A stretch of DNA of 35,847 bases, taken from an uncultured Bacteroidales bacterium. Its GTDB lineage: Bacteria > Bacteroidota > Bacteroidia > Bacteroidales > Bacteroidaceae. Under the pieces are notes generated by a model that worked only from the letters and a program-made list of their open reading frames with translations, searched no databases and was not told the origin of the DNA. Both the position numbers and the translations under genes were made by a program. The stretch is taken from NCBI GenBank assembly GCA_902789725.1, contig CADAPC010000025.1:1-35847 (forward strand). The letters are read 5' to 3'. Within the stretch, counting starts at the first letter, position 1. Each line of letters starts with the position of its first letter. Below, piece by piece: positions 1-6,598 of this stretch.

Positions 1-175
1 CACGACTATTATGCAGCACTCAAGGTGGCATGAAGGTAAAATGTTAAATATATAGTTAAAACGAGAAATTTATTAGGAATTTTACATAGAATGCGAATCT
101 GACGAATCTAACGAATTTTTAGCTAAACATGGTCAATCTTAGAGTTCTCCAAACTTGATTCTGATTGTTTTTTAC

Positions 176-205
176 GCACAAGGCATACTGCTTTGTGCTT
201 TTTTT
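176..205 (+). terminator. Rho-independent terminator of an upstream gene
   Basis: A near-perfect hairpin (GCACAAGGCA, loop TAC, TGCTTTGTGC; one mismatch) is followed directly by seven T residues. It would end a transcript entering from the left of the window, whose gene is not visible. The 79-residue open frame covering it is not convincing as a gene. Confidence 0.8.
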
Positions 206-580
206 GCATTCTTTTTAAAAATAATTAAGAAAAATTTGGTGGTTACAGATAAAACATATATCTTTGCCACATCTTCACGCCGAAACTGTCTTTCGGGATG
301 GTGGGAAAAGCTCATCTGCTGCGGCAGACCAGTGCAGTGGGGATACCATATATGGAAAAAGCGTTTATCACGCGCTTTGTTCTTGACGTTCTGAAATCCT
401 GAGAAAATTTCTAATGCAGTCAACGGACAATGCAACGATAGATGCTCATGGGTATGTTATATGACAGCCCTCATTGTGCACATTAATTTATATGTGGCAT
501 AAACCTTTCTCTCTTGTAGGTGAGGGGGCGCTACATTGTAAGTAGTGATTGTAAATGAGGTGTACTATATAATATATCGG
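206..580. other. Intergenic stretch with no supported gene
   Basis: Short open frames exist on both strands, but none has a recognisable family, signal sequence or coding-like composition. The right edge (about 560-580) is AT-rich and probably holds the promoter of the structured RNA that follows, but no clear TAnnTTTG box is visible. Confidence 0.5.
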
Positions 581-678
581 CGTGAGGTCTTGAGGTTGCT
601 CGTTCTGACTGTATGGGCAATTCTCAGGAGCCTCGGAACGTGGAACGAGCAACTGGTGCAGGTCTCACGTTTTTTTTG
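581..678 (+). ncRNA. Candidate structured small RNA with its own terminator-like end
   Basis: The sequence can fold into one long rod. An outer 6-bp helix pairs 581-586 (CGTGAG) with 664-669 (CTCACG). An internal loop separates it from a perfect 11-bp helix, 595-605 (GTTGCTCGTTC) with 643-653 (GAACGAGCAAC). An apical region of 37 nt (606-642) can form further short pairs. A run of eight T residues follows the outer helix, as expected for a transcript end. There is no open frame here. The size, internal bubble and U-rich end recall small house-keeping RNAs such as 6S RNA, but it is shorter than typical 6S. The GGAA-loop and AGCAG motifs of SRP RNA are not present in recognisable form. Identity is therefore left open. 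Confidence 0.55.
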
Positions 679-761
679 TACTTGTGGGTAGAAAAAATAA
701 TTATTAATCTTTTATCAGCCGAATCTGGAGACTTATAGGCAATTCTGTAAAACTCCAAACA

Positions 762-1364
762 ATGAAGAAAGTATTATCACTACTTCTGTTCCTACCTTTT
801 CTGACTTCTGCGTTAGCGGGAAATACTATTACCGTCAAATCGGGAGAAACATCCGTTTTCTCATTTTCAGAAGAAGCAACGATTACATTTGACTACAGTA
901 AAGCTGAGATAGAAGGAAAAGGCGTATCGTTGGAAGATTATTTTGATGAAAAGGGCTATAAGAAGGCCGCTCAATGGGAACGAGCTAAAGAATTTTCGCA
1001 CAAAGAATTTATCAAACGTTATAATAAGAAAAGTCCTGGTCTTAAATTGGTTGAAGAATCAAAATCCGCGAAATATAATGTTGATATCCAGATTCGCGCC
1101 ATCAATTTTGGTAACACATTGAAAAGTCTTCTTCCAGTAGGACTCCATACCGAAGGTGGAGCAGTTCTTTACGGGAGGATTATCGTGAAAGATAAGAATG
1201 GAACAGAATTATGTATTTTGAAATTCTCAAATGTTCAAGGCCTCGGCTCAACTGGTATCGAGGCTAGAATGATGTTTGTTTATCAACAATTGAGTTCTGA
1301 TTTACTCAAATTTTTGAAGAAATCTAAATCATCCCAATCTTTAGATGAAGATGATGATGAATAA
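762..1364 (+). CDS. Exported protein of unknown function with acidic tail
   Basis: This 200-residue protein starts with a clear signal peptide (MKKVLSLLLFLPFLTSALAG; cleavage likely after SALA), with no lipobox cysteine, so it is probably periplasmic or secreted. The mature part is mixed alpha/beta in character, lysine- and glutamate-rich, and ends in a serine-rich stretch followed by an acidic tail (DEDDDE). I do not recognise the family. It lies 56 nt upstream of a lipoprotein gene that also ends in an aspartate run, so the two are probably co-transcribed. No obvious Bacteroidetes promoter is visible upstream; the T-run of the preceding RNA supplies a TTTG, but no good -7 box follows at the right distance. 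The ATG at 762 gives a complete signal peptide, which supports this start. Confidence 0.8.
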   Translation: MKKVLSLLLFLPFLTSALAGNTITVKSGETSVFSFSEEATITFDYSKAEIEGKGVSLEDYFDEKGYKKAAQWERAKEFSHKEFIKRYNKKSPGLKLVEESKSAKYNVDIQIRAINFGNTLKSLLPVGLHTEGGAVLYGRIIVKDKNGTELCILKFSNVQGLGSTGIEARMMFVYQQLSSDLLKFLKKSKSSQSLDEDDDE

Positions 1365-1420
1365 AGAGGATGCCCAAACGCTTGAAAGGGAGTAGGCACA
1401 AAATCTTAAAAAAAATAACG

Positions 1421-1789
1421 ATGAAAAAATTATTGACAAGTGCACTCACACTGTGTGCAGTGCTCATGATGCAGTCATGCTACACTACATCGACCTATGT
1501 TGGCAATGCCAAACCTAGCACACCAATGGTTAAGGTTCAGACAGTACACAACTCACACTACATTGGAGGTCTCATTGGTACTCCAAAGATGAGGGCGAAA
1601 GACATGGTGGAAGGTGAACAGGATTACATGGTGAAGCATCAGATTACATTCTTGGATTATGTTCTAAGTGGTGTAACTTTAGGAATCTACACGCCATCAA
1701 CCACTACGTATTATGTCCCCTTTAAGAGTGGAAACAAGAACTCTTCAAAAAAGAAGGGAAAGTGGGACGATGACGATGATGAAGATTGA
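1421..1789 (+). CDS. Small lipoprotein of unknown function with poly-Asp C-terminus
   Basis: The frame is open from an ATG at 1370, but the signal peptide begins at the internal ATG at 1421 (MKKLLTSALTLCAVLMMQSC), so 1421 is the likelier start and gives 122 residues. The lipobox ends at Cys20, predicting a lipid-anchored protein. The mature part begins YTTSTYVGN and contains a moderately hydrophobic middle (LDYVLSGVTLGIYTP). The end is lysine-rich and then a run of aspartates (DDDDDED). I do not recognise the family. It sits between two other small exported proteins with acidic runs (762-1364 and 1889-2287), all in the same direction, suggesting one envelope-related cluster. No terminator is seen between this gene and the next. 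Confidence 0.75.
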   Translation: MKKLLTSALTLCAVLMMQSCYTTSTYVGNAKPSTPMVKVQTVHNSHYIGGLIGTPKMRAKDMVEGEQDYMVKHQITFLDYVLSGVTLGIYTPSTTTYYVPFKSGNKNSSKKKGKWDDDDDED

Positions 1790-1888
1790 TTAAGTGGTAA
1801 ACAGGAATGTACATCATAAATAAAATGATACTGTTTAGTATTTAGAAATAGAAAAATAAAAAATAGTTTTAATAAATTACTTAGAAAT

Positions 1889-2287
1889 ATGAAAAAGAAT
1901 ATATTATACCTTATGACCCTTTGCTTGGTCGCAATTATTAGTGTGGGTTTTGTTTCATGCAGTAAAGATGATGATGACGATTCCGATAGTTCTACATCAT
2001 CAAAAGCAAAAGTTTCATTGAGTCTTTCTGGGTCTGGCACATCATATACAGCAACTGTTATGGTTAGTGGTGCTGATGCATCGGAAGTGATAGTATTAGG
2101 CGTTCGAGCAGAACCTCAATCTTCAACAGGATATAAACCAGGTAAGATTTATGAAGCAGGTAGTAGAACCACGAAAGGAACATGTAAAATGACTTTAGAA
2201 AGAGGAACAACGTATTATGTTTATGGTTATGCAAATATAACTGGGACTCGTATAGAAAGTAGCAAACAAACTATAAAAGTTAGATAA
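1889..2287 (+). CDS. Small lipoprotein with Asp-rich linker and beta-type domain
   Basis: This 132-residue protein has a lipoprotein signal (hydrophobic core then FVSC, Cys25). Directly after the cysteine come SKDDDDDSDSS, a flexible acidic and serine-rich linker, which is a frequent arrangement in Bacteroidales lipoproteins. The remaining roughly 90 residues look like one beta-sandwich, with alternating strands such as KVSLSLSGSG, YTATVMVSG and TTYYVYGYAN. The YYVYGYA pattern resembles fibronectin type III/Ig-like repeats of Bacteroidetes surface proteins, but I cannot assign a family. The acidic run after the anchor cysteine may act as a lipoprotein export signal to the cell surface, as described for other Bacteroidetes; that is inference. 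No close downstream partner gene is present. Confidence 0.75.
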   Translation: MKKNILYLMTLCLVAIISVGFVSCSKDDDDDSDSSTSSKAKVSLSLSGSGTSYTATVMVSGADASEVIVLGVRAEPQSSTGYKPGKIYEAGSRTTKGTCKMTLERGTTYYVYGYANITGTRIESSKQTIKVR

Positions 2288-2373
2288 GGAACTGATACAT
2301 AATTAAGTTTGCAAACGACTTGTAACATGTTGTTGAAAGTCTGACTTCCAACAGAGACAATTGTGAACTTTAT

Positions 2374-2390
2374 TTAGGAACAGTTCCTAA
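2374..2390. repeat. Perfect 17-bp palindrome, possible operator
   Basis: TTAGGAAC-A-GTTCCTAA has two 8-bp arms around a single base. It lies between the third small lipoprotein gene and a weak promoter-like element (CTTG at 2414, TATACTTG at 2436-2443). It has no T-run, so it is not a terminator. An operator for a dimeric regulator is possible. Confidence 0.45.
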
Positions 2391-2460
2391 GTAGTTATTG
2401 GTGCTCGCTAAAACTTGAATTTTTGTCTGCGCATATATACTTGCATGTGGACTTGAAAAA

Positions 2461-2498
2461 GAGGGTGTGTTCCAAATAGGCACATCCTCATTTTTTTT
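2461..2498 (+). terminator. Rho-independent terminator or attenuator hairpin
   Basis: GAGGGTGTG (2461-2469) pairs with CACATCCTC (2481-2489), with one G-T pair, followed by A and eight T residues. It lies 174 nt past the lipoprotein gene and 13 nt before a small open frame, so it could end the lipoprotein transcript or act as an attenuator for the small frame. Confidence 0.75.
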
Positions 2499-2511
2499 GC
2501 ACAAAGAGGAT

Positions 2512-2664
2512 ATGCCGATTTTGATACACCCTCATGCTTTCATTCTCATCATGTTTGTAGCTGCTATCATCACACTTCCCGGCATCATGACGTTAGTGCT
2601 CGTTGCTTTGCCTCTTTATTTATTGTACGAAGTGAGCATAAGTGTGGTAAAATGGAATGAATGA
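2512..2664 (+). CDS. Possible 50-residue membrane protein
   Basis: The open frame reaches back to a GTG at 2467, but that start lies inside a terminator hairpin; the ATG at 2512 is more plausible and gives 50 residues. The peptide is strongly hydrophobic from about residue 9 to 42 (two segments, FILIMFVAAIITL and LVLVALPLYLLYEV, separated by PGIM) and ends in a charged tail KWNE. It would be a short one- or two-pass inner-membrane protein. I recognise no family. AAAGAGGA lies just upstream, but ribosome binding sites are not informative in this phylum. It may also be a chance frame; the consistent hydrophobic pattern is the only support. Confidence 0.35.
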   Translation: MPILIHPHAFILIMFVAAIITLPGIMTLVLVALPLYLLYEVSISVVKWNE

Positions 2665-2804
2665 GAGGATAATTTGAATTATATCTGTTTGTTTATACAC
2701 GAGGTTTACTCATGTTGAAACGCAAAACTTCAATCGTGAATGCATTGAACATTGGATTCGATTACCTTATTTTATAAGAAATAGCAAAAAAAGTGCTCAG
2801 ATAT

Positions 2805-2835
2805 TTTGTGGTGTGAGAAAATATCCCTACCTTTG
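2805..2835 (+). promoter_or_regulatory. Bacteroidetes-type promoter for the tRNA-Arg gene
   Basis: TTTG (2805-2808), 19 nt spacer, TACCTTTG (2828-2835): an exact match to the -33/-7 consensus of the Bacteroidetes primary sigma factor. Transcription would start near 2843, about 105 nt before the tRNA. Confidence 0.75.
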
Positions 2836-2947
2836 CAGTCGCAAATTGCGTGGGCCATGTCCGTGCATGATGTTTTGTGTGATAGAAGCACATGTCAGAC
2901 TCCGAGTGGATGAGACCTAATCGAAGGACAGAAGTCCATGAAAGGAT

Positions 2948-3021
2948 GGTCCGGTAGCTCAGCTGGATAGAGCAACAGCCTTCTAAGCTGTGGGTCTTGG
3001 GTTCGAATCCCAACCGGATCA
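2948..3021 (+). tRNA. tRNA-Arg (anticodon TCT)
   Basis: A complete 74-nt cloverleaf can be drawn. The acceptor stem pairs GGTCCGG with CCGGATC (one G-T pair), and A3021 is the discriminator base. The D arm is GCTC/GAGC. The anticodon stem ACAGC/GCTGT encloses the loop CTTCTAA, giving anticodon TCT, which reads AGA arginine codons. The T arm holds GGTTCGAATCC. CCA is not encoded (ACG follows), so it must be added by the CCA-adding enzyme. A strong promoter lies upstream at 2805-2835. Confidence 0.95.
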
Positions 3022-3177
3022 CGAAGAAAAAAAGAAACACCCCTAATTTTCAAAAACAAAAAGGGTTGAGCGTTCCAAATTTCGCACGGCGGGCATTGCG
3101 GGCCTGCAGGAATAGTGAAAACCTGTACTTCTCCAAAGTAAAATTAGATTTGAAAATTAACAAAAGAATACAAAAAA

Positions 3178-3438
3178 ATGTCAAAAATTTGTCAGATTAC
3201 AGGTAAGAAGTCGGTAGTGGGCAACAACGTGTCTCACTCGCTTCGCAGAACAAAGAGACGTTTCGATGTCAACTTGTTCACTAAGAAGTTCTACTATGTA
3301 GAGGAAGATTGCTGGATTGTGCTCAAGGTGAGCGCAGCGGGTTTGCGAATCATCAACCGCATTGGTCTCGACGCTGCTTTGAAGCAGGCTGTTGCAAAGG
3401 GACATTGCGAATGGAAAGACATTCAGGTTATTGGCTAA
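3178..3438 (+). CDS. rpmB: 50S ribosomal protein L28 (bL28)
   Basis: An 86-residue basic protein, full length for bL28, a structural protein of the large ribosomal subunit. The family start [11 protein letters not shown], the segment [12 protein letters not shown] and the C-terminal [13 protein letters not shown] region are all present. It is followed after 27 nt by rpmG and then DUF4295, the usual Bacteroidetes order. A TAGATTTG box at 3145-3152 could be its own -7 promoter element (consensus TAnnTTTG), though no good TTTG lies 19-20 nt upstream; read-through from the tRNA promoter is also possible. The start is fixed by the conserved N-terminus. Confidence 0.97.
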   Translation: MSKICQITGKKSVVGNNVSHSLRRTKRRFDVNLFTKKFYYVEEDCWIVLKVSAAGLRIINRIGLDAALKQAVAKGHCEWKDIQVIG

Positions 3439-3465
3439 TCACATTAAATTAAGGAGATTCAGAAA

Positions 3466-3654
3466 ATGGCAAAGAAAGCTAAAGGCAATCGTGTACAGGT
3501 CATTCTTGAGTGCACAGAGATGAAGGATAGCGGTCTTCCAGGGACATCAAGATACATCACTACAAAGAACCGCAAGAACACTCCCGACCGTTTGGAGTTG
3601 AAGAAGTATAACCCCATCCTTAAGCGAATGACAATTCACAAGGAGATTAAATAA
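3466..3654 (+). CDS. rpmG: 50S ribosomal protein L33 (bL33)
   Basis: A 62-residue basic protein matching bL33 of the large ribosomal subunit. Visible family features are [18 protein letters not shown], the [22 protein letters not shown] core and the basic end. Only one cysteine (Cys16) is present, so the zinc-binding CxxC pairs of zinc-type L33 proteins are missing and this is the zinc-independent form. It lies between rpmB and a DUF4295 gene, 13 nt from the latter, and is surely co-transcribed with both. Confidence 0.96.
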   Translation: MAKKAKGNRVQVILECTEMKDSGLPGTSRYITTKNRKNTPDRLELKKYNPILKRMTIHKEIK

Positions 3655-3667
3655 TTTTTAGACAACT

Positions 3668-3820
3668 ATGGCAAAGAAAACAGTCGCAACCCTTCAGAAC
3701 AAGGACGGTCGTTCTTACACGAAGGTCATCAAGATGTTCAAGTCGCCCAAAACTGGTGCATACGCATTTGATGAGAAGATGATTCCTGCTGATTCTGTAA
3801 AGGATTATCTGAAGAACTAA
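3668..3820 (+). CDS. DUF4295 family small ribosome-associated protein
   Basis: A 50-residue basic protein starting MAKKTVATLQNKDGRSYTK and ending DSVKDYLKN. It matches the DUF4295 family, which in Bacteroidetes nearly always follows rpmB and rpmG. Its size, charge and position argue for a ribosomal protein. From memory, a Bacteroidetes-specific large-subunit protein named bL38 was reported in the Flavobacterium johnsoniae ribosome structure and is probably this family; I cannot verify that here. A terminator follows at 3919-3947. Confidence 0.88.
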   Translation: MAKKTVATLQNKDGRSYTKVIKMFKSPKTGAYAFDEKMIPADSVKDYLKN

Positions 3821-3918
3821 TTCCGAAGCCTTTTTTGGCAAATATAGCGGGACGCAATGTCAGCAAAATGTTGTCATGTGATGCCTTTCAGGTGTTGAAA
3901 TGACATGAAAAATAGATT

Positions 3919-3947
3919 ACCTCTCCAATTTTTGGGGAGGTTTTTTT
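3919..3947 (+). terminator. Terminator of the rpmB-rpmG-DUF4295 operon
   Basis: ACCTCTCC (3919-3926) pairs with GGGGAGGT (3934-3941), followed by seven T residues in total. Its T-run overlaps the TTTG -33 box of the next promoter. Confidence 0.85.
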
Positions 3948-3975
3948 GTATTCTCGCCGAAACTCTGTACCTTTG
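3945..3975 (+). promoter_or_regulatory. Bacteroidetes-type promoter for the ftsY operon
   Basis: TTTG (3945-3948), 19 nt, TACCTTTG (3968-3975). This is a full consensus match. Transcription would start near 3983, about 80 nt before ftsY. The -33 box is formed by the last T residues of the preceding terminator. Confidence 0.75.
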
Positions 3976-4065
3976 TAACTTTAATTCGTGTGTTTGCCTC
4001 CTGAATGGGCTTCCACCGTGTTCAGACCAGTCAATTTTAATTAGTAAAGAAGAAAGGGTAAATGT

Positions 4066-5022
4066 ATGGGATTTTTTGATTTGTTTTCTAAGAAAAAGAA
4101 AGAGACATTAGATAATGGTCTTGCCAAAACGAAAGAGAGCGTGTTTGGCAAGATAGCTCGTGCTGTGGCTGGAAAGTCGAAAGTGGATGAAGATGTGCTG
4201 GACAATTTGGAGGAGGTGCTCATCACGAGTGATGTGGGTGTGGAGACGACATTGGAAATTATTCGCCGCATAGAGGAGCGTGTGGCAAGAGACAAATATG
4301 TCGGCACAGACGAACTGAACAGAATCTTGCGTGAAGAGATAGCCGGATTGTTGACTGAGAACAACACGGCTGATACGGAGGGTTTTCAAATTCCCGAAGG
4401 CTCCCACAAACCCTACATCATTTTGGTGGTAGGCGTGAATGGAGTGGGGAAGACCACCACCATCGGCAAATTGGCCTATCAGTTCAAGGAAGCAGGATTG
4501 AAGGTCTATCTTGGTGCAGCTGACACCTTCCGTGCTGCAGCCGTGGAGCAGATTTGCATTTGGGGTGAGCGAGTGGGTGTGCCAGTGGTGAAGCAGCAGA
4601 TGGGCAGTGACCCAGCCGCTGTAGCTTTCGACACGGTTAGTTCAGCCAAGGCCAATGGAGCCGATGTGGTGATTATCGATACGGCGGGGCGTCTGCACAA
4701 CAAGATTGGCTTGATGAATGAATTGACAAAAATAAAGAGTGCCGTTGCGAAGGCTGCTGGGCATGAGGCTGATGACGTAATGCTTGTTTTGGATGGTTCT
4801 ACCGGCCAGAATGCTTTTGAGCAAGCCAAGCAGTTCACGAAAGCCACCGAAGTAACTTCGATGGCCATCACGAAGTTGGATGGCACAGCCAAAGGTGGTG
4901 TGGTCATCGGCATCAGCGACCAGTTCAAAATTCCTGTGCGCTATATAGGTTTAGGAGAAGGAATGGAGGATTTGCAGGCATTCAACCGTAAAGCGTTTGT
5001 GGATAGTTTGTTTGGAGAATGA
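4066..5022 (+). CDS. ftsY: Signal recognition particle receptor FtsY
   Basis: A 318-residue GTPase that docks SRP-ribosome complexes at the inner membrane for co-translational insertion. The N domain is helical (about 1-110). The G domain shows the P-loop GVNGVGKTTT, the SRP-GTPase insertion DTFRAAAVEQ, DTAGR, TKLDGTAKGG and the final GLGEGMEDLQAF. It lacks the long acidic A domain of E. coli FtsY, as is usual outside the Gammaproteobacteria; the short lysine-rich start MGFFDLFSKKKKE can contact membrane lipids. Its last 4 nt overlap rimO (ATGA), so the two are translationally coupled. The promoter is at 3945-3975. Confidence 0.97.
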   Translation: MGFFDLFSKKKKETLDNGLAKTKESVFGKIARAVAGKSKVDEDVLDNLEEVLITSDVGVETTLEIIRRIEERVARDKYVGTDELNRILREEIAGLLTENNTADTEGFQIPEGSHKPYIILVVGVNGVGKTTTIGKLAYQFKEAGLKVYLGAADTFRAAAVEQICIWGERVGVPVVKQQMGSDPAAVAFDTVSSAKANGADVVIIDTAGRLHNKIGLMNELTKIKSAVAKAAGHEADDVMLVLDGSTGQNAFEQAKQFTKATEVTSMAITKLDGTAKGGVVIGISDQFKIPVRYIGLGEGMEDLQAFNRKAFVDSLFGE

Positions 5023-6320
5023 GAAAAAATACAATAGATATCATCACGTTGGGATGCTCGAAGAATCTGGTGGATTCTGAGCGGCTGATTCGCCAGTTGG
5101 AGCTGAATGGCTACTGTGTGACGCACGACAGCGAGCATCCTCAGGGTGAGATTGTGGTGGTGAACACATGTGGCTTTATTGCCGATGCGCAGGAGGAGAG
5201 TGTGAACATGATTCTCGAATTGTGTCAGGCAAAAGAAGCGGGACGTGTGAAACAAGTGTATGTAATGGGGTGTCTTTCGCAGCGGTTCATGAAAGAACTG
5301 GGTCATGAGATTCCCCAGGTGGACAAGTTCTATGGGAAATTCGATTGGACAGAACTGCTGTCCGACCTTGGAAAGGTTTATCAGAAGGAACGTCAGTATG
5401 AACGACGTTTGACCACCCCTAAGCATTATGCCTATCTGAAAATCTCAGAGGGGTGTGACCGGCATTGCGCCTACTGTGCCATTCCTCTTATCACAGGACG
5501 ACATCAGAGTCGCTCGATGGAAGACATCATTGCAGAAGTGGAGCACTTGGTGGGCGAGGGAGTGAAAGAGTTTCAGTTGATTGCACAGGAATTGACTTAC
5601 TATGGCTTAGACCTTTATGGAGAGCAAAAAATAGCGGAACTGGTGGCGCGCATGAGCGATGTGCAGGGAGTGAAGTGGATACGTCTTCATTACGCTTATC
5701 CTATGAATTTCCCTTGGGAACTGCTGAAGGTGATTCGTGAACGGAAGAACGTGTGTAAGTATCTCGACATAGCTCTTCAGCACGTCAGCACCAAGGTGCT
5801 TGCCAACATGCAGCGTCATGTGGATAAGGAGGAAACCTACGAGTTGATTCGGCGCATCAGGCGCGAGGTGCCAGGCATTTGCATCCGCACCACCTTGATG
5901 GTGGGTTTCCCTGGTGAAGGAGAAGCTGAGTTTGAAGAACTGAAAGAGTTTGTTCGTTGGGCAAAGTTTGACAGAATGGGGGCCTTTGCTTATTCAGAAG
6001 AAGAAGGTACTCCAGCTCAGAAGAATTTTGCTGATGAAGTGCCTGACGAGGTGAAGCAGCAACGGCTCAGTGAGTTGATGGACCTCCAGCAAAGTATTTC
6101 CGCCGAAGTTCAAGCGGCAAAAGTGGGGCAGGTGCTGCCTGTCATCATCGACCGCAAGGAAGGCGAATATTATGTTGGGCGCACAGAGTTCGATTCCCCC
6201 GAGGTGGATCCTGAAGTGCTGGTGCCTGTTAGCGAGGGGCTGTTGAGAAGAGGAACTTTTTATAATATACAAGTCGTTGATTCAGACGATTTTGACCTTT
6301 ACGGTAAAGTGGTAAGATGA
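5019..6320 (+). CDS. rimO: Ribosomal protein S12 methylthiotransferase RimO
   Basis: A 433-residue radical-SAM enzyme that adds a methylthio group to an aspartate of ribosomal protein S12. The N-terminal UPF0004 domain has Cys13 (LGCSKN), Cys51 (NTCGF) and Cys85 (MGCLSQRF), which bind one 4Fe-4S cluster. The radical-SAM cluster motif is C146-DRH-C150-AY-C153. A C-terminal TRAM-like domain (about 365-433) ends the protein. The LGCSKNLVDSE start and the S12-type rather than tRNA-type spacing separate it from MiaB. It overlaps ftsY at the start and the HU gene at the end by 4 nt each, indicating one operon. Confidence 0.96.
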   Translation: MRKNTIDIITLGCSKNLVDSERLIRQLELNGYCVTHDSEHPQGEIVVVNTCGFIADAQEESVNMILELCQAKEAGRVKQVYVMGCLSQRFMKELGHEIPQVDKFYGKFDWTELLSDLGKVYQKERQYERRLTTPKHYAYLKISEGCDRHCAYCAIPLITGRHQSRSMEDIIAEVEHLVGEGVKEFQLIAQELTYYGLDLYGEQKIAELVARMSDVQGVKWIRLHYAYPMNFPWELLKVIRERKNVCKYLDIALQHVSTKVLANMQRHVDKEETYELIRRIRREVPGICIRTTLMVGFPGEGEAEFEELKEFVRWAKFDRMGAFAYSEEEGTPAQKNFADEVPDEVKQQRLSELMDLQQSISAEVQAAKVGQVLPVIIDRKEGEYYVGRTEFDSPEVDPEVLVPVSEGLLRRGTFYNIQVVDSDDFDLYGKVVR

Positions 6321-6595
6321 CAAACAAGGAATTTTTGGAGAAAGTCTCTCGGAAGACGGAACTTGATTTGGAAGAAGTGAAGGAATTGTCCTCCACGCTG
6401 ATTGGTGTTGTGCTGGGAGGCGTGGCTGAAGGCAACACGGTGGCGATTCAGGGGTTTGGCACTTTCGAACCTCGTGCGAAAGCCCCTCGAAGAATATACA
6501 ATCCGACAACGAAAACATACATCAATGTGCCTTCGAAGACAACACTCAGCTACAAGATGAGTGCTGCGCTGAAAGATCGCCTAAATATGGAATAG
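6317..6595 (+). CDS. HU/IHF family DNA-binding protein (small)
   Basis: A 92-residue protein with the HU/IHF fold: two helices at the start (TNKEFLEKVSRKTELDLEEVKEL), the GFGTFEPRAKAPR turn leading into the DNA-binding arm, and the arm segment RIYNPTTKTYINVP. In place of the usual GRNP of HU the arm has RRIYNPTT; the proline that intercalates into DNA is retained. It is expected to bend DNA as a dimer in the nucleoid. It overlaps rimO by 4 nt and is followed after 3 nt by a second, much larger HU-domain protein. Co-expression makes heterodimer formation between the two plausible, but this is inference. Confidence 0.92.
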   Translation: MTNKEFLEKVSRKTELDLEEVKELSSTLIGVVLGGVAEGNTVAIQGFGTFEPRAKAPRRIYNPTTKTYINVPSKTTLSYKMSAALKDRLNME

Positions 6596-6598
6596 CCT

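Noticed and set aside
155..394. 79-residue plus-strand frame (and 87-residue minus-strand frame at 172-435)
   Set aside because: Both run through a terminator hairpin, have no family resemblance and overlap each other antisense.
581..678. Assignment as SRP RNA (ffs)
   Set aside because: The universally conserved GGAA tetraloop and asymmetric-loop sequence of SRP domain IV are not in recognisable positions.
2461..2511. GTG start at 2467 for the small membrane peptide
   Set aside because: It lies inside a terminator hairpin; the ATG at 2512 is preferred.
3050..3120. Possible attachment site or terminator after tRNA-Arg
   Set aside because: No repeat of the tRNA 3' end and no integrase are found, and the hairpins here are short without a T-run.
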